From JANWWM01 sp046292465 (GTDB taxonomy: Bacteria > Bacteroidota > Chlorobiia > Chlorobiales > Thermochlorobacteraceae), in contig JBKBRB010000001.1 in assembly GCA_046292465.1 (NCBI GenBank), positions 124,001-188,000 on the forward strand: 64,000 nt of DNA, in the 5' to 3' direction. Positions 27,311 through 33,575 of this stretch are shown here, piece after piece. The notes under the pieces were generated by a model. That model searched no databases, was not told the DNA's origin, and saw only the letters and a list, made by a program, of their open reading frames with translations. The stretch's first letter is position 1. Each line of letters opens with the position of its first letter. A program made the translations under genes and the position numbers.

Positions 27311-27805
27311 ATGACAGAGACCTATCAAAAACTTCGCGAGGAATTCAAAGCGATGCCGTTGCCAGAACGGCTTGGCTTCCTTGCCGAAGCGGCAGTCCTC
27401 ACTGGACAATCAGCGATTGTCGGAACGCTGAACCTTATCGGCGATATCGTCGAAGGCGCAACTTCAACCGTTGAGAACATCAGTAAAAATCTTGGTATAT
27501 CGGGCGAAAGCGCTAATACTGCGGCACAAACCGTCAATCGCGTGGTGATTACCGTCAAAGACGCGGGCAAGGCGGCAGGTGCGGTGGTCAAAGACGTGGC
27601 AAAGAGCGTCGACAGTGCCACCGAAGGCATCGTGAAAACGGCAGGTGAAGCTGCTGCAAGCGCAACCAAAATGGCCACAGAAGCCGCAAGTGCCGTCTCG
27701 AAAACGGTCTCCGACTTAGCTAAAGGCGGCGCAAAAGCAGAACCCGTTACGCCTGTTGAAGTCAAAAAAGAAGAACCGAAAAAGCAAGAGCCAAAAAAAG
27801 CGTAA
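27311..27805 (+). CDS. Chlorosome-cluster protein with apolipoprotein-like amphipathic repeats
   Basis: 164 residues. The N-terminal 50 residues (FKAMPLPERLGFLAEAAVLT, from about residue 12) share the pattern FKxMxLPE with the next gene product (FKKMDLPEQATFFVLGAIDT), so the two are paralogous there. From about residue 75 to 140 the sequence is an alanine-rich, Gly/Pro-poor series with short repeats (VVKDVAKSVDSATEGIVKTA, then AAASATKMATEAASAVSKTV). This looks like LEA, perilipin or synuclein repeats that fold as amphipathic helices on lipid surfaces. The tail is Lys/Glu/Pro-rich. It lies two genes upstream of csmA. Relationship to the CsmC/CsmD/CsmH group of chlorosome envelope proteins is possible but not shown. 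It could instead be a phasin-like protein. Confidence 0.75.
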   Translation: MTETYQKLREEFKAMPLPERLGFLAEAAVLTGQSAIVGTLNLIGDIVEGATSTVENISKNLGISGESANTAAQTVNRVVITVKDAGKAAGAVVKDVAKSVDSATEGIVKTAGEAAASATKMATEAASAVSKTVSDLAKGGAKAEPVTPVEVKKEEPKKQEPKKA

Positions 27806-27846
27806 CGAGCATTATCAACGCCATCTAAAACGAAAGGATGACTATT

Positions 27847-28188
27847 ATGCCGAATCCAAATTGGCAACAAGACTTCAAGAAGATGGACTTGCCTGAACAA
27901 GCCACATTCTTCGTCTTAGGCGCAATCGATACCGTCTTTCATACGCTCACCAACACGTTTCAAGCGATTGCAGATACTTCATATTCATTTGCCGATTTCA
28001 CTCGACCAGGCGCAAGCGAAAAATTAGGGGCGCGTTCGTTGGAAGCCATCTTGGGATTTGAAGTGAAAACCGATAAGGTCAAACGACCTGAAGCCAAAAC
28101 TGAATCGGAAACGATTCCTGTAAAGCCAGCACCGTCAAAATCAATTCCGATTAAGAACAAGGAAGACGGCGCAAACGGCGGCGCGTAA
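27847..28188 (+). CDS. Candidate chlorosome envelope protein upstream of csmA (CsmC position)
   Basis: 113 residues from the ATG at 27847, chosen because AAAGGA lies 8 nt upstream. The other ATG at 27838 would overlap that ribosome site. The N-terminal half (DFKKMDLPEQATFFVLGAID and TLTNTFQAIADTSYSFADFT) is moderately hydrophobic and related to the preceding gene product. The C-terminal half is Lys/Glu/Pro-rich and probably disordered. In Chlorobium the gene directly upstream of csmA is csmC, encoding an envelope protein, so position suggests a CsmC-like role. Sequence alone does not prove it. 59 bp separate it from csmA. Confidence 0.75.
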   Translation: MPNPNWQQDFKKMDLPEQATFFVLGAIDTVFHTLTNTFQAIADTSYSFADFTRPGASEKLGARSLEAILGFEVKTDKVKRPEAKTESETIPVKPAPSKSIPIKNKEDGANGGA

Positions 28189-28247
28189 GTTTTTTTCGTA
28201 GTGCAACTAACTGTTTCATTAACCTTAAATCGTTGGAGGATCTAACT

Positions 28248-28508
28248 ATGCCAGCAGGTGGCGGAGGAGTAATCACCGATGTGCTCATTAGCATCGGTCG
28301 AATTTCGGAATACATGTTTGAAGGGCACTGGTACACAGGCGGTCAAATTTTTGACGCGCTTGCAAAAGGCACACTGCGCCTGAACCAAAACCTTTACGGC
28401 GGCTTGACGGGCGGCGGCGCGTTGCGTGGCTCAAGCCCATTTGCAACAGGACAAAGCAGCTCAACCGCAGCGCGCGATAAAGAAATCGAAGCACGCTTCA
28501 GCAAGTAG
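28248..28508 (+). CDS. csmA: Chlorosome baseplate protein CsmA (precursor)
   Basis: BChl a-binding protein of the chlorosome baseplate, which passes excitation energy from the chlorosome interior to the FMO protein or reaction centre. The 86-residue product matches CsmA over its length: GGGVITDVLISIGRI, then EGHW (25-28), then LAKGTLRLNQNLYGG and GGGALRGSSP. The histidine of EGHW (His27 here) is the known BChl a ligand in CsmA. In Chlorobaculum the C-terminal 20 or so residues are removed. The equivalent cut here would fall near RGSSP. The start is the ATG at 28248 with a perfect GGAGGA seven nt upstream. This strong site fits an abundant protein. A stable hairpin follows the gene at 28539-28575. 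Confidence 0.93.
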   Translation: MPAGGGGVITDVLISIGRISEYMFEGHWYTGGQIFDALAKGTLRLNQNLYGGLTGGGALRGSSPFATGQSSSTAARDKEIEARFSK

Positions 28509-28538
28509 TCGCAGGCGAATTGTTTTAACTTGCACCAA

Positions 28539-28575
28539 AAGGCAATGCTCAACGCTCAATGTTGGGCGTTGCCTT
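28539..28575 (+). promoter_or_regulatory. 15-bp stem-loop in the csmA 3' region
   Basis: AAGGCAATGCTCAAC (28539-28553) pairs with GTTGGGCGTTGCCTT (28561-28575) over 15 bp with two G·T pairs and a 7-nt loop. No T run follows, so it is not a classical terminator. It may protect or process the csmA message or reduce read-through into the next gene, giving more CsmA than downstream products. Function is inferred. Confidence 0.65.
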
Positions 28576-28620
28576 CAAAGTGCGTCATTTCCGTGAAGTA
28601 AATTTTTTGAGGAGTAACCA

Positions 28621-29787
28621 ATGAGTGAAGTAAAACTCTACGCGGCGGCGCATACCGACCTTGCCCACATTCGCGAATTTTTTGAGAAAAATTTACTTCG
28701 GGAAAATGAAACGCCAATTGCGTTCTTTGATGGCATTTTCTACGCCGCCAAAAACGAGCGCGTCGGTGGCTTGGCTTTTCACGACTACCTTATCTTTTCT
28801 GACCAATCCATCTACCTTTGGGCACGAGGCATTCACAAAGATTATTTAGACCGATTTCCGCTTGGCGTCATTAGTGCATCGGCAAAACATACTGACGAAG
28901 GCTTTGCTGCAATTAACCTGACTATTTCAAGAAAAAACCGAGACCCAATCACGCTCATTTTTGACCTCGTGCCGACTGACGAAGCCGAAAAAATCGTCGC
29001 TCTTCACTTCGCGATAGCCTCTGAAGTTGAACCCGTTGTCGGTAAAGAGTATGAGCACGATTTGCCCAAAGAAGTTGCCGAAAAACTCGTCGAGATTGCC
29101 CATAAAAATCTTCCTTTGAAAACCATCGTTATTCCCGATAGAATTGCTCCTAATGCACAACCGTCAGCCAAAAAAGAACAAGCACCCTATGTTGAATTTT
29201 ACAACAACACGATGTTCTATGGCGACGACATGCTCTCACGCATCAAACGCTATCGCGAAGGCAACGACAAAGAATTTCAACAACCCTATGGGCGCAGAGG
29301 GCACAACGGCTACTCGGCAGAGTTCCTACAAAATGAGCCACGAGGCAGATTCGGTCCGCCAACACCCGATTTCGAAGGCATGTTTTCCAGACTCGATATG
29401 GTGTCGCTCAAACGCGCCGAAGCCATTGCCAAAGATATTTTGAGCAACATTCCCGAAAAGTATCGTGAGCAAGCCAAAAAAGATTTAGCCCAGATGCCCG
29501 AGCGAATAAAAGAATCACTGAACGCCCTAAATGAACTCATTACAAACCTTGCGGAAAACCCACAGGCGCAAAACGTCGTCATGCAAACCATTGCAACTGC
29601 CGTCAAGAACGATGGACTTTTAGGCGCAATGCTCAAAGCCATAAGCCTGGCGCAACAAGCAGCTTCCCGTGCAGCATCGCCGGAAGGATTTTCAACCGAG
29701 CCACAAAGCAAAGGCGGAGAAGAACCTTCCCAAGCCGACGCACAGCCAGTGGAACGCAAGAAGAAAATAAAAATTCGAGTAGAGTGA
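28621..29787 (+). CDS. Chlorosome-cluster protein with possible PH-like domain and helical C-terminus
   Basis: 388 residues, no family recognised with certainty. Residues about 30-145 alternate hydrophobic strands (AFFDGIFYAAKNERVGGLAF, FHDYLIFSDQSIYLWARG, FPLGVISASAKHTDEGFAAI, DPITLIFDLVPTDEAEKIVA) ending in an amphipathic helix. That is the strand order of bacterial PH-like or SHOCT-associated membrane-binding domains. A polar linker (about 180-255) follows. Residues about 260-350 are helical with a KDILSNIPEKYREQAKKDLA segment, and the tail is basic (ERKKKIKIRVE). No signal peptide or transmembrane helix is seen, so it should be cytosolic or peripheral. It sits between csmA and the second ArsA-like gene on the same strand, which suggests a role in chlorosome assembly. 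The start has GAGGAG 8 nt upstream. Confidence 0.75.
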   Translation: MSEVKLYAAAHTDLAHIREFFEKNLLRENETPIAFFDGIFYAAKNERVGGLAFHDYLIFSDQSIYLWARGIHKDYLDRFPLGVISASAKHTDEGFAAINLTISRKNRDPITLIFDLVPTDEAEKIVALHFAIASEVEPVVGKEYEHDLPKEVAEKLVEIAHKNLPLKTIVIPDRIAPNAQPSAKKEQAPYVEFYNNTMFYGDDMLSRIKRYREGNDKEFQQPYGRRGHNGYSAEFLQNEPRGRFGPPTPDFEGMFSRLDMVSLKRAEAIAKDILSNIPEKYREQAKKDLAQMPERIKESLNALNELITNLAENPQAQNVVMQTIATAVKNDGLLGAMLKAISLAQQAASRAASPEGFSTEPQSKGGEEPSQADAQPVERKKKIKIRVE

Positions 29788-29839
29788 AACTCAAAGAGTT
29801 TAACCGTTCAAAACAGAAACGAACGAAAGGTAAAAGGAT

Positions 29840-30991
29840 ATGCGCATCATTCTTTATCTCGGCAAAGGTGGCGTAGGTAAAACGACGGTTTCTTCGGCAA
29901 CAGCCGTCAGAGCCGCTCGCGAAGGCAAGCGCGTTCTGATACTAAGCACCGATATTGCTCACAGCCTTGCTGACGCGCTCGGCAGAGACCTCAGCGACAC
30001 GCCGATTGAAATCGAGAAAAATCTCTTTGCCGCCGAAATCAACATCTTAGCCGAAATCCGCAAAAATTGGTCGGAATTTCACGACTACTTTTCAACCATC
30101 TTAGCACAAGGCGGCGCGTCAGAAATTGTCGCCGATGAACTTGCTATTATGCCCGGCATGGAAGAAATGATTAGCCTGCGCCACATCTGGCTGGCGGAAA
30201 AATCTGGCAAATACGACGTCATTATCGTCGATGCCGCGCCAACTGGTGAAACGATGCGATTGCTCGCACTCCCTGAATCATATCAATGGTACACAGGCAA
30301 AATTGCCACATGGCACATGAAAACCATCAGTTTTGCCTATCCGCTCATTCAAAAATTGATGCCGAAAAAAAATATCTTCCGCCTCATGCCCGAAATCAGC
30401 GAGCACATGCGCGAACTGCACGCTATCTTGCAAGACCCCAACATCACCTCGTTTCGCATTGTGCTCAATCCCGAACAAATGGTCATTAAGGAAGCCTTAC
30501 GAGCGCAAACCTATCTCAATCTCTTCGGCTACACGCTCGATGCCGCCATCATTAACAAAGTCTTTCCCGAAGATACAAGCGACCCTTATTTGCAAGCCCT
30601 CGTGGCACAGCAAAAAAAATACCGCGAGATGATTCTTTCGTGTTTCTATCCGACGCCAGTGTTCATTGCAATGCACCGTGAAAAAGAGGTCATCGGAAGT
30701 GAAGCCCTCTTTGAATTGGCAAATGAAATTTTCAAGACGTCCAGCCCGACCAAAGTCTTTTACACGGCACAACGCACCCAAGAAGTCCAAAAAGAAAACG
30801 GTAAGTATCTAATGAAACTTTACCTGCCAAACGTGGAAATTGACCGACTGCAAATGAACGTCAAAGGCGATGAACTCTTGATTGAGGTTAATAACTTCCG
30901 CAAAAATATCGTGCTGCCGAATGTGCTCGTGGGTAGAAAAACCGAATATGCCAAATACGAAAACGGTTCGCTGAACGTGTTTTTCTCGTAG
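29840..30991 (+). CDS. ArsA/Get3-family ATPase 2 of the chlorosome cluster
   Basis: Second ArsA/Get3 paralogue, 383 residues. Deviant Walker A GKGGVGKTTVSSATAV (about 8-23), A-loop STDIAHSLADAL (the usual Pro is Ile here), and DAAPTGETMRLLALPE (about 133-148) are present, followed by a hydrophobic helical region (SFAYPLIQKLMPKKNIFRLM, about 166-185) that could bind a substrate helix. The C-terminal alpha-crystallin-like module (LMKLYLPNVEIDRLQMNVKG, about 328-347) is retained. Only one cysteine occurs, so neither arsenite coordination nor the Get3 zinc dimer site is possible in the known way. With ATPase 1 it brackets the csm genes. The two may act as a heterodimer or on different clients. 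AAAGGTAAAAGGA precedes the ATG. Confidence 0.88.
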   Translation: MRIILYLGKGGVGKTTVSSATAVRAAREGKRVLILSTDIAHSLADALGRDLSDTPIEIEKNLFAAEINILAEIRKNWSEFHDYFSTILAQGGASEIVADELAIMPGMEEMISLRHIWLAEKSGKYDVIIVDAAPTGETMRLLALPESYQWYTGKIATWHMKTISFAYPLIQKLMPKKNIFRLMPEISEHMRELHAILQDPNITSFRIVLNPEQMVIKEALRAQTYLNLFGYTLDAAIINKVFPEDTSDPYLQALVAQQKKYREMILSCFYPTPVFIAMHREKEVIGSEALFELANEIFKTSSPTKVFYTAQRTQEVQKENGKYLMKLYLPNVEIDRLQMNVKGDELLIEVNNFRKNIVLPNVLVGRKTEYAKYENGSLNVFFS

Positions 30992-31066
30992 TCTGCTTGC
31001 AAGGTTGAACGCTCAACAAGGTTTAGGGGTTATCATAGGCATTCAACCTAAACCTTTGATAGAAGT

Positions 31067-31867
31067 ATGAAACTTGCACTCTCGCCGCTGCAACAAGGGA
31101 TTGTGAAGTTCTTGCAATCCAACGAAACTTGGCTTCGCCCACTGCTCACAGAACGCATCTTCGACGGCGTCGATGTTCAAGCCGAAGGCGATAAACTGGC
31201 AAATCCCGCCGTAGATTATCCCGATTATTACAAACAAGATTTTCACAGCGTCGACGGCGGATACCTCAACAAAGACGCCGCCATCACTTACGACCCAATT
31301 ACTAAGCAAATTCTCGTTCCCAACGAAAACTTCTTGCGCGAAGAAACCGCCGCTGCTATTCCGGCTGACGCAAAAACCGTGCTCGATTTAGGATGCGGCA
31401 CAGGCACAGCTACACGCGCGATTGCCTCACGATTGACAAATGCACACATAACAGGCGTCGACCTTTCGCCCTACATGGTTTTTGCTGCGCAACTCAAAGC
31501 GAAATCGCTTTCAAACGTTACCTTCGTTCACGCCAACGCCGAAACTTTACCCTTTGACGATAATTCATTTGATGCCGTAACCGCTTCACTACTCTTTCAC
31601 GAAACGCCGCTTGATGCTGCATTGAACATCATGAGAGAAGCGCGTCGCGTCTTGAAGCCGAACGGAAAATTCGTCGTCTTCGATGGAGCACAAGGCGACG
31701 CCCTCGCTAAACTCGGTGGCAACATCAGTGCTTCACTGTTCCTTGAACCTTATGCCAACCAATTTCTCGCGAGCAACATTTTAGACCTAATGCGCAAAGC
31801 CGGTTTCTCAAAAGTCGAATCGCGTTCACTTCTTCTCATCTACGAAATTCGGACCGCAATAAAGTGA
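31067..31867 (+). CDS. Class I SAM-dependent methyltransferase
   Basis: 266 residues. The SAM-binding core begins at about residue 103 with TVLDLGCGTGTATRAIASRL (motif I), GVDLSPYMVFAAQLKA (motif II), NAETLPFDDNSFDAVTASLL and ARRVLKPNGKFVVFDGAQGD. Ahead of it lies a distinctive N-terminal region (NPAVDYPDYYKQDFHSVDGG, about 46-65) that I associate from memory with a methyltransferase group common in cyanobacteria. The substrate is unknown. It is the last gene of the chlorosome-cluster strand run, 75 bp after ATPase 2. A pigment or quinone substrate is conceivable but is not shown by sequence. Confidence 0.8.
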   Translation: MKLALSPLQQGIVKFLQSNETWLRPLLTERIFDGVDVQAEGDKLANPAVDYPDYYKQDFHSVDGGYLNKDAAITYDPITKQILVPNENFLREETAAAIPADAKTVLDLGCGTGTATRAIASRLTNAHITGVDLSPYMVFAAQLKAKSLSNVTFVHANAETLPFDDNSFDAVTASLLFHETPLDAALNIMREARRVLKPNGKFVVFDGAQGDALAKLGGNISASLFLEPYANQFLASNILDLMRKAGFSKVESRSLLLIYEIRTAIK

Positions 31868-31877
31868 AGAACACTGC

Positions 31878-31899
31878 AAAAGCAAATGCGCTTTTCGGT
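31878..31899 (+). terminator. Weak candidate terminator after the methyltransferase gene
   Basis: A 6-bp stem AAAAGC / GCTTTT with a 6-nt loop (31878-31895) lies between two convergent genes. The T run is part of the stem, so termination strength is doubtful. Confidence 0.3.
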
Positions 31900-31901
31900 A
31901 A

Positions 31902-32414
31902 TTACTGGCTGAAATCGTCCCAGCGCGACATTTGCCAAGGTTCGGTCGGTGCATTTCGGGTAAGAATCAGTCGCGCTTGTCCTTGAAGTTCTTGGGTATT
32001 AGTTGCACTGAATCCGAAACGAAGGAAAAAGGTTCGCCAGACTTCGGCTTGGATGCTATCGTCGGTGCCGCTTTGAAAGACGATGCTATTCCACTGTAAG
32101 TCCAAGAGTTCAGAATTGCGGAAGAGCCCGTTGGTGGTGCGCATTTCGACGTCGCGCGCCCAAGTTTCTTGATTTTGTGTGTTCGTGAAAGTGAATTGAA
32201 AATTATCGGCGACAAGCTTGCCGTAGAGCGTAGTATCGCGCGTCAAATAGGCGTAGCGAAAGGTTTGGAAAAAGCCGTCAATCGTGCGCAAGTCGCCTGC
32301 ACCTGTGCCAATGCGGTTGCTCTTATCCAATGCAGGTGCAAATGGATTGGTGCAACTTGCTGTCAGCACGGCAAAAAAACTTGCCGAAAGCACGATGAGC
32401 CGAATCCCCTTCAT
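31902..32414 (-). CDS. Lipoprotein with probable NTF2-like fold (second of the kinase operon)
   Basis: 170 residues with a lipoprotein signal (IVLSASFFAVLTASCTNPF, lipobox LTASC). The mature part starts with a helix (TIDGFFQTFRYAYLTRDTTL) and continues as beta-strands ending in GQARLILTR and WQMSRWDDFS. This helix-plus-sheet order is like NTF2/SnoaL domains. The end pattern (GQ-x-L-I then W-x-x-x-x-W-x-D-F) recurs in the lipoprotein two genes upstream (GQSQLIIKQ, WYIESWRDF), so the two are probably related. The gene overlaps the kinase-like gene by ATGA (32411-32414). Function is unknown. Location is probably the periplasmic face of a membrane. Confidence 0.72.
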   Translation of the reverse strand: MKGIRLIVLSASFFAVLTASCTNPFAPALDKSNRIGTGAGDLRTIDGFFQTFRYAYLTRDTTLYGKLVADNFQFTFTNTQNQETWARDVEMRTTNGLFRNSELLDLQWNSIVFQSGTDDSIQAEVWRTFFLRFGFSATNTQELQGQARLILTRNAPTEPWQMSRWDDFSQ

Positions 32415-32926
32415 CGCTCTAAAAAATAAATTTTGAATGCTTCAAGTTCCTTTATCTCTTGCTCGACAAAGCGTGCGAAAAGCGATTCCCCTACTTGCGA
32501 CCTTAACGCGGAGATACCCACATCAATCAATCGTATGCCCTTATCGGTGAGAAAAATGTTGTCGTATTTCTCGCCCGAAACGCCAGAGGGGCGCGCCAAA
32601 TCTCGATGGACAAATCCGCTTTTGTGAAGCGCACGAAGTTCATCTTCAAACACTTCAAGATACAACTCGCGTTTCTCGACTTCAACAGCGCGAAAGTCTA
32701 ACGGATATAATCGCTCCATAACAAGCATTTCCGCCTCATCGGCGATGTCGAGCCGAATAAAGCGCACAACTAATCCATTGATAGCATTGGCGAACTTCAT
32801 CTTTTCCGCTTCCGAGCCGATGTCGGAGCGCGTATCGCCGTCAAAAATTTTGCCAACTTCGGATTCAGAAAGCGCAATCACGCGATTGTTAGTGCCTTTG
32901 GAAAGTTGTTTCGGATAGCGCGGCAT
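32411..32926 (-). CDS. Minimal protein kinase-like protein
   Basis: 171 residues with all core kinase residues but a very short fold. Visible are a lysine in the beta-3 position (SEVGKIFDGD), a candidate helix-C glutamate (GSEAEKMKFAN), a hinge-like LVMERLYP, the catalytic HRDLARPSG (HRD) followed after an insertion by the metal-binding asparagine in YDNIFLTDKG, and DVG in place of DFG (IRLIDVGIS). Only about 30 residues follow, so helices F to I of a normal kinase C-lobe are missing. There is no signal peptide, so it should be cytoplasmic, yet it is tightly coupled to two lipoprotein genes (1-nt overlap upstream, 4-nt overlap downstream). It may phosphorylate a small molecule or a protein, or be a pseudo-kinase. 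Confidence 0.7.
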   Translation of the reverse strand: MPRYPKQLSKGTNNRVIALSESEVGKIFDGDTRSDIGSEAEKMKFANAINGLVVRFIRLDIADEAEMLVMERLYPLDFRAVEVEKRELYLEVFEDELRALHKSGFVHRDLARPSGVSGEKYDNIFLTDKGIRLIDVGISALRSQVGESLFARFVEQEIKELEAFKIYFLER

Positions 32927-33525
32927 CAGTTGATGAGCAAGCGTTTGAGTTCGCTAATGGTGAAAGGAATTTCCCGCCGAAAATCGCGCCACGATTCAAT
33001 ATACCAAAATCCCTGTTCCGATTGCTTGATGATGAGTTGCGATTGTCCTTCACAAATCGACTCGAGATTTTGATTCGTGTATGTGGCTTGCAAGCGATAA
33101 ACAACGGCAAGTTGCTGTTCGCGTTGCGAGACGATGAGCCGCTCGGTAATTGTAATCGTAAAAGCAGGCGATGTTCGCGGTGCAACTTGATTGCGGAAGT
33201 TTTCAAAAAATCGTCGCTCAGAAAAGATATCCCAGTTTGCAAAAAGTCCTGCCGCTTGTGCCGCGGTTTCAGGCGTCGGTATGAAGGTGAAGGTAATGCC
33301 AACGAGGTTATCGGTTGTCGGAACAGGCGAAAATGAGCGCGTGTAGTCAATCGGATTGAGCGAGGCAAACGCATTGCTCAAATTGGTGAAAAGAATTTCG
33401 GGCTGTGTAGGGGTTTGCCACAAGAACTGCCCGCCGCCGCTTAGGGGCGGTTCAGGCTCGCGCGGCGTGAAGAGATTGCACCCATTCAGACAAGTTGCAA
33501 GAAGCAACACCCCGATAAATTTCAT
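32926..33525 (-). CDS. Lipoprotein with probable NTF2-like fold (first of the kinase operon)
   Basis: 199 residues from the ATG at 33525, which gives the lipoprotein signal MKFIGVLLLATCLNGCNLF (lipobox LNGC). Upstream in-frame codons have no signal-like sequence. A Pro-rich linker (TPREPEPPLSGGG) leads to an alpha+beta domain with FTNLSNAFASLNPIDYTRSF at its start and GQSQLIIKQSEQGFWYIESW near its end. The end matches the lipoprotein two genes downstream. Its TGA shares a base with the ATG of the kinase-like gene. Function is unknown. Confidence 0.72.
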   Translation of the reverse strand: MKFIGVLLLATCLNGCNLFTPREPEPPLSGGGQFLWQTPTQPEILFTNLSNAFASLNPIDYTRSFSPVPTTDNLVGITFTFIPTPETAAQAAGLFANWDIFSERRFFENFRNQVAPRTSPAFTITITERLIVSQREQQLAVVYRLQATYTNQNLESICEGQSQLIIKQSEQGFWYIESWRDFRREIPFTISELKRLLIN

Positions 33526-33575
33526 TTGGCGATAACGATTAAAGTATATTCGCCTCTCAAAAATTAACGCACAAA

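Noticed and set aside
27325..27900. 191-codon minus-strand frame opposite the amphipathic-repeat gene
   Set aside because: Antisense shadow of an Ala-rich coding sequence. The plus strand has gene order, start sites and paralogy support.
26056..30991. Arsenic resistance operon
   Set aside because: The ATPases are ArsA-like but lack the arsenite cysteines, and no arsB, arsC, arsD or arsR is nearby, while chlorosome genes are.
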